A stretch of DNA of 64,000 nucleotides from Streptomyces sp. Tu 3180 (GCF_009852415.1 NZ_WOXS01000002.1:5868001-5932000); one strand, 5' to 3'; numbered from the stretch's first letter, positions 10,442-19,474 are shown. The notes: a model not told the origin generated them from the sequence alone. Numbers and translations are program-made.

Positions 10442-10817
10442 TGAGCACCCTTTCGAGCAGTGTCACATCCGGGGCGCCGGTCGTCTCGTCGCCGCCCGGC
10501 TGGTGAATGGCGACGAGACCCGCCTCCGCGAGGTCCGCCACCAGGATCCGGGCCACACCCAGCGGCATGTTGAGCAGCGCCGACACCTCGGCGACCGACT
10601 TCACCTCACGGCACAGATGGCAGATGCGCTGGTGCTCCGGGAGGAGCCCCATGAGCGCTGCCGGGTCGGCCGTCGTACTGATCAGTGCCTCGATGGCCAG
10701 CTGATAGCGCGGCCTGGTCCGGCCGCCGGTCATCGCATAGGGACGGACCAGCGGCTGGTCGCCCTCGTCCTCGTACGGCTCCGCGTACGGATCATGAGAG
10801 GCGGTGGGCGGGGTCAT
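10422..10817 (-). CDS. cvnC1: Conservon DUF742 protein CvnC (upstream conservon)
   Basis: 131 residues from ATG at 10817, chosen because CGGAGGATTC directly precedes it; the frame extends to 10853 without a better site. DUF742 domain: PLVRPYAMTGGRTRPRYQLA, ICHLCREVKSVAEVSALLNM, then VARILVADLAEAGLVAIHQ and LLERVLSGLRKL. The N-terminal tail is short and acidic (DPYAEPYEDEGDQ), unlike the long Gln/Pro tail of the paralogue, which suggests different partners or tethering lengths. Confidence 0.9.
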   Translation of the reverse strand: MTPPTASHDPYAEPYEDEGDQPLVRPYAMTGGRTRPRYQLAIEALISTTADPAALMGLLPEHQRICHLCREVKSVAEVSALLNMPLGVARILVADLAEAGLVAIHQPGGDETTGAPDVTLLERVLSGLRKL

Positions 10818-10928
10818 GAATCCTCCGGGCGGGACAGCAAGTCGGTCAGTCAAGCCGTCTGACGGGGCCGGTGGGGGGAATGTGGCGGCCGGACGGTGAT
10901 TTGGTGAGACGGGTGGTGCCGGGGCCGA

Positions 10929-11351
10929 TCAGTGGAGCAGACTTCCTTGTAGTTCGGCGCGCAGGTCCGGGGTGAGGACCGCCCCCGCGCGGTCGACCAG
11001 GAGTGCCATCTCGTAGCCGACGAGGCCGATGTCGCACTCGGGGTGCGCCAGGACGGCGAGGGACGAGCCGTCCGAGACGGACATGAGGAAGAGGAACCCT
11101 CGCTCCATCTCGACGACGGTCTGGGCGACGTCGCCGCCCTCGAAGATCCGGGAGGCGCCGGCCGTCAGGGAGGTCAGTCCCGACGCCACGGCCGCGAGCT
11201 GGTCCGCGCGATCGCGCGGGAAGCCCTCGGACATCGCCAGGAGGAGTCCGTCGGCGGACACGACGACGGTGTGGGACACCCCGGGGGTGTTGTCCACGAA
11301 GTTGGTGATCAACCAGTTGAGGTTCTGTGCCGCCTGGCTCATCGGGCTCAA
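10929..11351 (-). CDS. cvnB1: Conservon roadblock/LC7 protein CvnB (upstream conservon)
   Basis: 140 residues from a TTG start at 11351, with AGGAG 7 nt upstream inside the cvnA end; the in-frame ATG at 11342 is the alternative. Roadblock/LC7 fold, nearly identical to the other copy (differences include a DVAQT versus SVNQT segment and a C-terminal LLH versus LLN). It directly abuts cvnA1, so translation is coupled. Expected to dimerise and contact CvnD. Confidence 0.92.
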   Translation of the reverse strand: MSPMSQAAQNLNWLITNFVDNTPGVSHTVVVSADGLLLAMSEGFPRDRADQLAAVASGLTSLTAGASRIFEGGDVAQTVVEMERGFLFLMSVSDGSSLAVLAHPECDIGLVGYEMALLVDRAGAVLTPDLRAELQGSLLH

Positions 11352-14300
11352 CTAACGCTCCTGCTGGTGAGTGGGGTACTGCGGGAAGCTGCCGGTCTGG
11401 GTGGAGCCGGCCTGACGACCCTGCGCGATACCCCGACGGAGATTGGTCAGCCGGCCGCGCACGTCATCGGGGGCGCGCGAGACCTGAGGACCGCTCTGGT
11501 GCGATTGCTGCTGAGCCGTGCCCGGGACGAGGTTCGCCTTGGGCACCCGGCGCGGCAGGCCGGAGGTGGTGACGCCGCCCGCGGCCGGCTGCCGGACGCG
11601 TTCGGCCTGCCGGATCAGCTCGTCGTTGGGCGAGCTGCGCCAGGCGGGGGATGCGGACCGCTGGGGGCCGGTGGGCCCCTGCGGCTGCTGGGACTGCTGG
11701 GACTGCTGGGGCTGTTGCTGCGGTGCCGGAGCGGAACCGTTGCCCTGCTCCTGCCCGCCGCCACCGTGGAACCAGTTGGTCTCCAGGGTGTCGTACAGCG
11801 GCGTGCGCCCGTCGCCGGGACCGGACGCCGGAGGCAGCGCCCAGCCGTCACCCGGCCCCCGCGCGGCGCCACCGTTGTCCGGCTCGTGGCGGACCGGCCG
11901 CTGCTGCTGCGGGGCGGGCGGACGCGGGGCGCCGAGGTCGGCACCGTGCGCGCCGTTGCCCTGCGGACGCTCGAACTGGCCGGTGACGGCCGGGTCCGCG
12001 GCGTCCGGACGCTGCGGGAGGGAGTGCCGCCCCGTGGCGCCGTTGTCCTGGGCCGGCACCGGGTACTGGCCGGTGGAGCCGTTGTCGTAGCCCTGCGGGG
12101 CGCCGAAGACGTCGCCGCGGGCGAACTGGCCCGTGTTCTGAGCACCGTTCACGCCGGGCTGGGCGTACTGGCCCGTGTCCTGCGCGATGTCCGCGCCGGG
12201 GACGCCGTAACCGGGCGCGCCGGGGTTCTGGCGGTCGTCGAACCGGGGGATCTCCGCCGTCGAGCCGGGCCCCTGCCGGTCGTCGAACCGGGGCACGGCG
12301 GACGTCCGGGAGACGTCCGGCTCCTCGTGGCCGCGCGGGGTGTCCAGCGAGGCGCGCGGGACCGGCGGCTGGGCGTTCTCGTCGCTCCAGCTGGGCACGC
12401 GCGGCTGCTGCTGGTCACCGCCGGGCAGCTCGGCGCGCGCACCACCACCGCGCGGCGGGAGCTGCGGACGACGGCCGCGCTCGGCGTTGCCGTTGCCGCG
12501 CTGCGGGGGCACCTGACCCCGGCCGCCGCCGAAGGCGTCCCGGTCCTGCGCCGCGCCCGGACCCGCGGACTGCGTCCCCTGCGGGGCGCCCGGCGCCTGG
12601 CCTCCGAAGCCGGCGCCGGCGGGAGCCGGACGGTTCTGCGGCGCCGCGGAGGGAGCACCCTGGTCGAACAGCGACGGCGTGGAGTTGCCCGGCTGGCCCT
12701 GCGGGCCCCGGGCCCCACCGGGCCGGCCGCCGCCGTCCCGTCCGGGCAGCGCGGCCCGCGGACCCTGACCGGTGCCGAGCCGGCCGCCGCCGGGCGCACC
12801 GGCGCCGAGGGCACCGCCACCGGACTGGCCGGCACCGGCGGCGCGCCGTGCGGCGGCGGCACCGGCGGCCGCCTGCGCGGCGGCGGGGCCACCGCCACCC
12901 GCGCCCGGCTGGCCGGGCTTGCCCTGGGGCTTCTTGCCGCCCTGGGCGACGTCGACGGGCAGCATGACCAGCGCGGTCGTACCACCGGAGTCGGACGGGC
13001 GCAGCTGGATGCGGATGCCGTGGCGCTGCGACAGACGGCCGACCACGAACAGACCCATGCGGCGGGAGACGGAGACGTCCACGGTGGGCGGCGAGGCGAG
13101 CCGCTCGTTGATCGCCGCCAGGTCCTCCGGTGACAGACCGATACCGGTGTCGTGGATCTCGATCAGCACACGGCCGTCGGGCAGCGCGTGACCGGTGACC
13201 TTGACCTTGGTCTGCGGCGAGGAGAACGAGGTCGCGTTCTCCAGCAGCTCGGCGAGCAGGTGCACGAGGTCGTTGACGACGCGGCCGGCGACCTCGGTGC
13301 TCGGCACCGACGCCAGCTCGATGCGCTCGTACTGCTCCACCTCGGAGGCGGCGGCACGCAGCACGTCGACCAGGGGGACCGGGCGGGTCCACCGGCGGCC
13401 GGGCTCCTCACCCGCGAGGACCAGCAGGTTCTCACCGTTACGGCGCATACGCGTGGCCAGGTGGTCCAGCTTGAACAGCGAGGACAGCTGGTCCGGGTCG
13501 GCCTCGCGGGACTCCAGCTCGGAGATCAGCGACAGCTGGCGCTGGATCAGACCCTGGGAGCGGCGCGAGAGGTTGGTGAACATCGCGTTGACGTTGCCCC
13601 GCAGCAGGGCCTGCTCGGCGGCGAGGCGGACCGCCTCGCGGTGCACGTCGTCGAAGGCCGCGGCCACTCGGCCGATCTCGTCCCGGGAGTGCACACCGAC
13701 CGACTCCACGGACGTGTCGACGTCCTGCGGGTCGGACTCGGACAGCTGCTTGACCAGCTCGGGCAGACGCTCCTGGGCGACCTTGGTCGCGGTCTCCTCC
13801 AGCCGGCGCAGCGAGCGGATCATGGAGCGGGCCACGACGAAGGCGCCGACCAGCGAGACGCCGAGCACGATCAGGATCAGCACACCGGAGACGATCGCGT
13901 CGCGCTCGGTGGCGCTGCGCAGCTCGCGGGCCTTCTGCTCCATCTCCTCGAGCAGGTGCAGCTCGATGTTCTTCATCTGCTGGATCTTGGTGGAGCTGTC
14001 GTCCAGCCAGTCCCGGTAGGACCGCTTGCCCACCGACCTGAGGCCGAACTCCGAGGCCAGGGCACGCCCGGCGTACTCGTCGGTGGCCTTGATCGTGTTG
14101 TTGCCGTCCTCGATCGGCAGGAGCAGCTCGGTGGCGGGGATCTCGCCGTAGATGCTCTTGAAGCTGCGGATCTCGGACTTCTGGCTCGTCAGCGCCGACT
14201 CGGCGTAGAGCCGGTCGTTCTCGGAGAGCTCGCCGACGGTGGTGTTGCTGGCCGGCAGGGCCGCCGCGAGGACCGCGCGCTGGATCGAGGCGTACTCCTT

Positions 14301-15083
14301 GGCGGCCGAGAAGGACGCCAGGGCACGCGTGCGCTGGATCATCTCGGGGTTGCTGGTCGCCTCGGCCATGTCCTGCGAGAGGTCGATCAGGTTCTCGATC
14401 AGACGGTGGTAGGCCTCGACGGTCTGCGTGGAGTTCCGCTCCGAGGCGAAGGCCGTGTTGCGGATCTTCGCGATGTCGCCCAGGTCGCCGGTGAGCTGGA
14501 CCAGGTTGTCGCGGACGCCCTTGAGGTTGCCGTCCTTGGCGGCGTTGTCGATCTCCTCGGAGCTGTCGATGAAGTTGTCCATCGCACGGTCGGTCTTCTC
14601 GCGGTAGCCCTTGACCGTGAAGTCGGTGGCCTTGCCGCCGTGCGCCAGCGGGCCGGCCGACTGGTCGCGCTCCTCCTGGAGCGCGGCGGCCAGTTCGGTG
14701 GCCTGCTTGGTCATGTCCGTCAGCAGCTTCATGTTGTCGAGCTGCTGGATGTCGTCCATCGACTGGTTGATGCGCAGCGCGCCCAGCGAGGTGGCCGCGA
14801 CCACGGGGAGCGCGAGCAGCGACACCAGACGGGTCGAGATGCGCCAGTTGCGCAGGGCTATTCGCGGCCCGGGGCCGGTCGGGCCCTTCGGCGCCCTCTC
14901 GGCGTCCGGACCCGCGGGCCCGGAGGCACCGGGGCGACCGGTTCGTTCACCGCCGTCACCGGCCGCGGCCGGGCCCTGGTTCTGGGCGTGCTGGGGCGAG
15001 GAGCTGACGGCCATGGGGCCAGTCCCGCCGTGCGGCTCCGGCTCCGCCGAAGCGCTGCCATCCCTCTTGAAACGTCCCTGCAC
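11352..15083 (-). CDS. cvnA1: Conservon sensor histidine kinase-like protein CvnA (upstream conservon)
   Basis: 1243 residues from GTG at 15083 (AGAGG 11 nt upstream, mirrored in cvnA2); the frame is open to 15284. TM1 lies in LVSLLALPVVAATSLGALR, followed by a ~300-residue helical extracytoplasmic NIT-type sensor, TM2 (SGVLILIVLGVSLVGAFVV), HAMP, LDHLATRMRRNGENLLVLAG, and HATPase with ELLENATSFSSP and HDTGIGL. The ~500-residue C-terminal tail is Gly/Ala/Gln/Pro-rich, with near-repeats such as PRFDDRQGPG and PRFDDRQNPG. The sensor and tail are strongly diverged from cvnA2, implying a different stimulus and partners. It is first in its operon. Confidence 0.9.
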   Translation of the reverse strand: MQGRFKRDGSASAEPEPHGGTGPMAVSSSPQHAQNQGPAAAGDGGERTGRPGASGPAGPDAERAPKGPTGPGPRIALRNWRISTRLVSLLALPVVAATSLGALRINQSMDDIQQLDNMKLLTDMTKQATELAAALQEERDQSAGPLAHGGKATDFTVKGYREKTDRAMDNFIDSSEEIDNAAKDGNLKGVRDNLVQLTGDLGDIAKIRNTAFASERNSTQTVEAYHRLIENLIDLSQDMAEATSNPEMIQRTRALASFSAAKEYASIQRAVLAAALPASNTTVGELSENDRLYAESALTSQKSEIRSFKSIYGEIPATELLLPIEDGNNTIKATDEYAGRALASEFGLRSVGKRSYRDWLDDSSTKIQQMKNIELHLLEEMEQKARELRSATERDAIVSGVLILIVLGVSLVGAFVVARSMIRSLRRLEETATKVAQERLPELVKQLSESDPQDVDTSVESVGVHSRDEIGRVAAAFDDVHREAVRLAAEQALLRGNVNAMFTNLSRRSQGLIQRQLSLISELESREADPDQLSSLFKLDHLATRMRRNGENLLVLAGEEPGRRWTRPVPLVDVLRAAASEVEQYERIELASVPSTEVAGRVVNDLVHLLAELLENATSFSSPQTKVKVTGHALPDGRVLIEIHDTGIGLSPEDLAAINERLASPPTVDVSVSRRMGLFVVGRLSQRHGIRIQLRPSDSGGTTALVMLPVDVAQGGKKPQGKPGQPGAGGGGPAAAQAAAGAAAARRAAGAGQSGGGALGAGAPGGGRLGTGQGPRAALPGRDGGGRPGGARGPQGQPGNSTPSLFDQGAPSAAPQNRPAPAGAGFGGQAPGAPQGTQSAGPGAAQDRDAFGGGRGQVPPQRGNGNAERGRRPQLPPRGGGARAELPGGDQQQPRVPSWSDENAQPPVPRASLDTPRGHEEPDVSRTSAVPRFDDRQGPGSTAEIPRFDDRQNPGAPGYGVPGADIAQDTGQYAQPGVNGAQNTGQFARGDVFGAPQGYDNGSTGQYPVPAQDNGATGRHSLPQRPDAADPAVTGQFERPQGNGAHGADLGAPRPPAPQQQRPVRHEPDNGGAARGPGDGWALPPASGPGDGRTPLYDTLETNWFHGGGGQEQGNGSAPAPQQQPQQSQQSQQPQGPTGPQRSASPAWRSSPNDELIRQAERVRQPAAGGVTTSGLPRRVPKANLVPGTAQQQSHQSGPQVSRAPDDVRGRLTNLRRGIAQGRQAGSTQTGSFPQYPTHQQER

Positions 15084-15686
15084 TAGCGTCGCAACCTCTG
15101 GACCAGGCACCCCTCCGCGTGAACGGCTGGGCACGGTGTCGGCGTCATAGGAGCGCCCTGAATACGCCCCCGTGGTGGTCGTGAGTGACCGGCGCTGGTT
15201 CCCCCTGTCTCGCCGCCACTCGGCGCGTTTGTGCGCCCCCTGCGCGCCGGCTCGATCCTGCGGCGGTCCGTGGAATTCCAGCACAGTGCAGGATCTCCAA
15301 CAAGGCCCGTGGGTCTACCCGTGACATACGTGACACCACGTGAGTGGCGGATCACCGCGGGTGGAAAGTGAGCTCGCCCAAAACGGGCGGATGTTCGCGA
15401 ACCGGTCGCGCGCTCCGGGTGTCCCAGTCGCCATGATCAGGAGCGGAATGGTGGCTTCAGGGGCCGAATGTCCGTTTCCGGGGTGCGGGGAGTATGGCCG
15501 GATTGGCCGATTTGTCCATCGATTCGTGAGCAAACTCACACGTAGATCACGGTCTTCGAAGGCCGCCGCCGGGGAATTGCATGTTTAGCCTGACGCTTTA
15601 CAGGGATGGCAAAACCGACAACCCGCGCCCGGACCGGGTCCTCGCACCCCTGCGGGCGCCGCGCACAGGACAGGGTCAAGTAAACA
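15084..15686. promoter_or_regulatory. Upstream region of conservon cvn1 with GTGAC direct repeats
   Basis: 603 bp without a convincing gene, divergent between cvnA1 and the small 15687 gene. GTGAC, GTGAC and GTGAG occur at 15321, 15330 and 15340, a roughly 10-bp helical spacing, and the last two create ACGTGacacCACGT. On the minus strand TTGCCA near 15613 followed by TAAAC 17-18 nt later is a weak promoter candidate for cvn1. Confidence 0.4.
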
Positions 15687-15875
15687 GTGAAGACGACGAT
15701 GATGTTCCACAAGATCGCCAACCCGCGACGCACCACGCTGGCGCACCTGAACGGCGCCGACGAACTGCAGGCGCCGGTCCAGCAGGAGCACTCCGTCGAA
15801 CTCCCGGCCCAGACCGCCAACCCCAGGCGCACCGTCCTCATGGAGGTCCCGGTCGCGGCCGACACCGCCGGCTGA
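15687..15875 (+). CDS. Small protein with duplicated ANPRRT motif, function unknown
   Basis: 62 residues from GTG at 15687; ATG at 15699 or 15702 are alternatives. I do not recognise the family. The peptide has no Cys, membrane segment or signal. ANPRRTTL (11-18) and ANPRRTVL (44-51) repeat the same eight-residue motif, separated by a Gln/Glu-rich linker. Codon use is normal for the genome and it is followed by a strong terminator, so a real gene is likely. It is divergent from the cvn1 conservon, which could point to a link, but nothing shows it directly. A RiPP-like precursor is conceivable; no modification enzyme is adjacent. Confidence 0.6.
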   Translation: MKTTMMFHKIANPRRTTLAHLNGADELQAPVQQEHSVELPAQTANPRRTVLMEVPVAADTAG

Positions 15876-15876
15876 C

Positions 15877-15903
15877 ACCGATCACACCGATCACACCGGT
15901 CAG
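15877..15903. repeat. Three tandem 9-bp repeats (ACCGATCAC)
   Basis: ACCGATCAC, ACCGATCAC, ACCGGTCAG immediately after the stop of the 62-residue gene. A short slippage repeat in the 3' untranslated region. Confidence 0.8.
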
Positions 15904-15965
15904 TACGTGCGCCGGCCGCACATCGCTCAACGCCGCCGCGCGCGGACGGCGGAGCCCGTCCACCA

Positions 15966-16015
15966 CGCACCACGAGGGGCGCCCACGGTCTCACCGGGGC
16001 GCCCCTCGTCGTGCG
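15966..16015 (+). terminator. Intrinsic terminator after the 15687 gene
   Basis: 19-bp stem with one mismatch (15966-15984 with 15997-16015), 12-nt loop. It isolates the small gene from the downstream FAH-fold gene. Confidence 0.75.
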
Positions 16016-16156
16016 CGGGGCGGACCGGCCCCGGCACGCGCACGGGGACGGCGCCCGCCGGGCGGCGGCGCACGTGATGGGCGCGGGCGGGACGCCGTGC
16101 CGCGTTAGCCTGGAGCGTCAGACTCCAGCCGCCTAAGTCAAGGGGCCAAGCATCCC

Positions 16157-16942
16157 GTGCGCATCGCCAGATTCTCCATCGACGGGAACGTCGCCTTCGG
16201 CGCGGTCGAGGGCGACCGGCAGGACGAGCTCGTCCTGGACATCATCAAGGGCATCCCGTTCACGGACTTCGAGCTCTCCGGCACGAAGGTCCCGCTGAGC
16301 AAGGTCAGGCTGCTGCCCCCGGTGCTCCCCAACAAAGTGGTGGCCTTCGGCCGCAACTACGCCGAGCACGCGCGGGAACTCGGCAACGAGGTGCCCGACG
16401 CCCCGTTCGCCTTCTTCAAGCCCGCCACGTCGGTGATCGGCCCCGGCGACGAGATCCAGTACCCCTCCTTCTCCCAGGAGGTGCACCACGAGGCCGAGCT
16501 GGCCGTGGTCATCGGCCGGCTGTGCCGCGAGGTCCCGCGCGAACGCGTCAAGGACGTGATCTTCGGCTACACCTGCGCCAACGACATCACCGCGCGCGAC
16601 GTCCAGAAGCGCGAGAAGCAGTGGGCCCGGGCCAAGGGGTTCGACACCTCCTGCCCGCTCGGCCCCTGGGTGGAGACGGACCTGGACGTCGCCGCCGCGA
16701 GCGACCTGACCATCCAGCTCACGGTCAACGGCGCGCAGCGCCAACTCGGCCGCACCAGCGAGATGATCCACTCCATCGAGGACCTGGTCGTCAACATCTC
16801 CGAGGCCATGACCCTGCTCCCCGGCGACGTCATCCTCACCGGCACCCCGGCTGGGGTCGGCCCCCTCAACGTCGGCGACGAGGTCGCCGTCACCATCGAA
16901 GGCATCGGCACTCTCACCAACAAGGTTGTCAAGCGTGGCTAG
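16157..16942 (+). CDS. Fumarylacetoacetate hydrolase-fold family protein
   Basis: 261 residues, GTG start. FAH superfamily (YcgM/HpaG type), which hydrolyses, decarboxylates or isomerises small beta-diketo acids with a divalent metal. Seen: GRNYAEHARELGNEVP, metal-ligand region HHEAELAVVIGRL, YTCANDITARDVQK and GTPAGVGPLNVGDEV near the C-terminus. An N-terminal ~50-residue extension precedes the FAH core, as in FAHD1-like bacterial proteins (oxaloacetate decarboxylase or acylpyruvase). Its stop overlaps the presumed gltX start (GTGGCTAG at 16935-16942), so the two genes are probably cotranscribed. The substrate is not assignable. Confidence 0.85.
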   Translation: MRIARFSIDGNVAFGAVEGDRQDELVLDIIKGIPFTDFELSGTKVPLSKVRLLPPVLPNKVVAFGRNYAEHARELGNEVPDAPFAFFKPATSVIGPGDEIQYPSFSQEVHHEAELAVVIGRLCREVPRERVKDVIFGYTCANDITARDVQKREKQWARAKGFDTSCPLGPWVETDLDVAAASDLTIQLTVNGAQRQLGRTSEMIHSIEDLVVNISEAMTLLPGDVILTGTPAGVGPLNVGDEVAVTIEGIGTLTNKVVKRG

Positions 16943-18457
16943 CGCATCCGGCACTCCCTCCCCAAGTCCTCGAACCCGCTCGGACAGGGGGTACCCCCAC
17001 GCGTCCGTTTCTGTCCGTCGCCCACCGGTAACCCCCATGTGGGCCTGGTCCGCACCGCCCTGTTCAACTGGGCGTTCGCCAAGCACCACGGCGGCACCCT
17101 GGTCTTCCGCATCGAGGACACCGACGCGGCCCGCGACTCCGAGGAGTCCTACGCCCAGCTGCTCGACGCGATGCGCTGGCTCGGCTTCGACTGGGACGAG
17201 GGCCCCGAGGTCGGCGGCCCGCACGCGCCGTACCGGCAGTCGCAGCGCATGGACATCTACAAGGACGTCGCCCGCAAGCTCCTGGACGCCGGCCACGCCT
17301 ACCACTGCTACTGCTCCCAGGAGGAGCTGGACACCCGCCGCGAGGCCGCCCGCGCCGCCGGCCGGCCCTCCGGCTACGACGGCCACTGCCGCGACCTGAA
17401 CGAGGCCCAGGTCGAGGAGTACAGGGCCCAGGGCCGCGAGCCGATCGTCCGCTTCCGCATGCCCGACGAGACGATCACCTTCACGGACCTGGTCCGCGGC
17501 GAGCTGACCTTCACCCCGGACAACGTCCCGGACTACGGCATCGTGCGCGCCAACGGGGCCCCGCTGTACACGCTGGTCAACCCGGTCGACGACGCCCTGA
17601 TGGAGATCACCCACGTCCTGCGCGGCGAGGACCTGCTCTCCTCCACCCCGCGGCAGATCGCCCTGTACAAGGCGCTGATCGAGCTGGGCGTCGCCAAGGG
17701 GATCCCGCAGTTCGGCCACCTGCCGTACGTCATGGGCGAGGGCAACAAGAAGCTCTCCAAGCGCGACCCGCAGTCCTCGCTCAACCTCTACCGCGAGCGC
17801 GGCTTCCTCCCCGAGGGCCTGCTCAACTACCTCTCCCTGCTCGGCTGGTCGCTCTCCGCCGACCGGGACGTCTTCTCGATCGAGGAGATGGTCGCCGCCT
17901 TCGACGTCGCGGACGTGCAGCCCAACCCGGCCCGCTTCGACCTGAAGAAGTGCGAGGCGATCAACGCCGACCACATCCGCATGCTCGACGCGAAGGACTT
18001 CGCGGAGCGCTGCGCGCCCTGGCTCAGGGCCCCCTTCGCGCCGTGGGCCCCGGAGGACTTCGACGAGGCCAGGTGGCAGGCCGTCGCCCCGCACGCGCAG
18101 ACCCGCCTGAAGGTCCTCTCCGAGATCACGGACAACGTCGACTTCCTGTTCCTGCCGGAGCCGGTCTTCGACGAGGCGTCCTGGACCAAGGCGATGAAGG
18201 AGGGCAGCGACGCCCTGCTGCGCACGGCGAGGGAGAAGCTGGAAGCGGCCGACTGGACGTCCGCCGAGTCGCTGAAGGAGGCCGTCCTGGCCGCCGGCGA
18301 GGCCCACGGCCTCAAGCTCGGCAAGGCCCAGGCCCCCGTCCGCGTCGCCGTGACCGGCCGCACGGTCGGCCTGCCGCTCTTCGAGTCCCTGGAGGTCCTG
18401 GGCAGGGAGAAGACCCTGGCGCGCATCGACGCGGCCCTGGCGAGGCTCGCCGGGTAG
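16935..18457 (+). CDS. gltX: Glutamyl-tRNA synthetase; N-terminus interrupted by a palindromic insertion that shifts the frame
   Basis: Class I GluRS. The body is intact: RIEDTDAARDSEES, GYDGHCRD, KKLSKRD (KMSKS-type loop) and the anticodon-binding domain to 18457. The HIGH-equivalent region, CPSPTGNPHVG, is encoded at 17012-17041 in the main frame. That frame, however, has no ATG, GTG, TTG or CTG between the upstream TAG (16940-16942) and this motif; GTG at 17039 would delete the motif. The expected start, GTG 16935 encoding MASASGTP, is in another frame. About 38 nt between the two (16959-16999), containing the palindrome GGGGGTACCCCC, are extra relative to the usual MASASGSPVRVRF-type N-terminus I remember. 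One more base there would restore the frame. Either a miscalled base or a disrupted start. In actinobacteria this enzyme normally also charges tRNA-Gln. Confidence 0.8.
16959..16998. repeat. Imperfect palindromic repeat inserted in the gltX start
   Basis: Imperfect hairpin CCCCaaGTCCtCGA / TCGGACAGGGG joined to the perfect 12-bp palindrome GGGGGTACCCCC (16987-16998). Resembles small palindromic repeats scattered in Streptomyces genomes (from memory). No second copy was noticed in this window. Confidence 0.6.
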
Positions 18458-18478
18458 GGTCCGCGAGGCCCGCACGGA

Positions 18479-18520
18479 CGAGGGGGCGCCGCCCGGAGGC
18501 TTCCGGCCGGCGCCCCCTCG
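18479..18520 (+). terminator. Intrinsic terminator after gltX
   Basis: 13-bp stem plus a further 5 bp after one mismatch (18479-18497 with 18502-18520), loop GGCT, 21 nt after the gltX stop. Confidence 0.85.
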
Positions 18521-18545
18521 CCGTGTCCGGGCGGCCGGCGGCACG

Positions 18546-18581
18546 GTGATCCGGGCCGCCGTCCGGGACGTGGACGGCACC
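18546..18581 (+). pseudogene. Vestigial duplicate of the start of the HAD gene
   Basis: 36 nt encoding MIRAAVRDVDGT (first codon GTG) match 18654-18689 (AIRAVVWDVDDT) at 31 of 36 positions. The offset is exactly 108 nt, in frame with the real gene. Confidence 0.7.
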
Positions 18582-18650
18582 CGCCCCGGCCCGGTGTCCT
18601 TCCGGGACGATCCCGGGTGCCCCGGCCGGTGCGACGGTACTGTCGGGAGC

Positions 18651-19382
18651 ATGGCGATCCGAGCCGTCGTCTGGGACGTGGACGACACCCTCTTCGACTA
18701 CACCACCGCCGACCGCGAGGGCATACGGGCCCACCTGCTGGCCGAGGGACTGCTCTCCCGGTACGCCTCCGCGGAGGAGGCGCTGCTGCACTGGCGGGAG
18801 ATCACCGACCTGCAGTGGGCGCGGTTCGCCGCGGGGGAGGTGGACTTCGAGACCCAGCGCCGTGACCGCACCCGGGTCTTCCTGGGCCGGGACCTGACCG
18901 ACGCCGAGGCGGACGACTGGTTCCGGCGCTACCTGGTCCACTACGAGGCCGCCTGGAGCCTCTTCCCGGACGTGCTGCCCGTCCTCGACGCCCTCGCCTC
19001 CAGCCACCGCCACGCGGTGCTCTCCAACTCCAGCCTCCACGTCCAGGACCGCAAGCTGCGCGTCCTCGGCGTCCACGACCGCTTCGAGGCCATCCTGTGC
19101 GCCGCGGAGCTGGGCGTCTCCAAGCCCGAGCCGGCTGCCTTCCTCGCCGCCTGCGAGGCCCTGGCGCTGCCTCCGGAGCAGGTCGCGTACGTCGGCGACC
19201 ACCCGGAGATCGACGGCCGGGGCGCCGCCGAGGCCGGGCTGCTGTCGGTGTGGATCGACCGCGGCAAGGCGTGGGTGGCCGTCGAACCGCCCGTGGGGCC
19301 GCGCCGCATCGCGTCCCTCGCCGAACTTCCCGCGATACTCGCCGCCGATACTCGTTTTGGAGCCCCGTCCACCTTCGGGTAA
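18651..19382 (+). CDS. HAD-superfamily phosphatase
   Basis: 243 residues from ATG 18651; the frame is open back to 18546 but the protein-like region begins at MAIRAVVWDVDDTLF. Haloacid-dehalogenase fold phosphohydrolase. Motif I WDVDDTLFDY (nucleophile Asp9, acid Asp11), motif II LSNSS, motif III Lys in GVSKPEP, motif IV YVGDHPEID. A helical C1 cap follows motif I, as in the phosphoglycolate phosphatase/YjjG type. The small-molecule substrate is unknown. It sits between gltX and the tRNA cluster with its own gap on both sides. Confidence 0.88.
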   Translation: MAIRAVVWDVDDTLFDYTTADREGIRAHLLAEGLLSRYASAEEALLHWREITDLQWARFAAGEVDFETQRRDRTRVFLGRDLTDAEADDWFRRYLVHYEAAWSLFPDVLPVLDALASSHRHAVLSNSSLHVQDRKLRVLGVHDRFEAILCAAELGVSKPEPAAFLAACEALALPPEQVAYVGDHPEIDGRGAAEAGLLSVWIDRGKAWVAVEPPVGPRRIASLAELPAILAADTRFGAPSTFG

Positions 19383-19474
19383 TGTTCTTCCTGCGCCGAG
19401 GGGAGCGGGCCGGAAGGCCGGAACCCCACAGCGCAGAACTAGAACAAGATCCCCCTCAGGGGCTTGCGTTCCAG

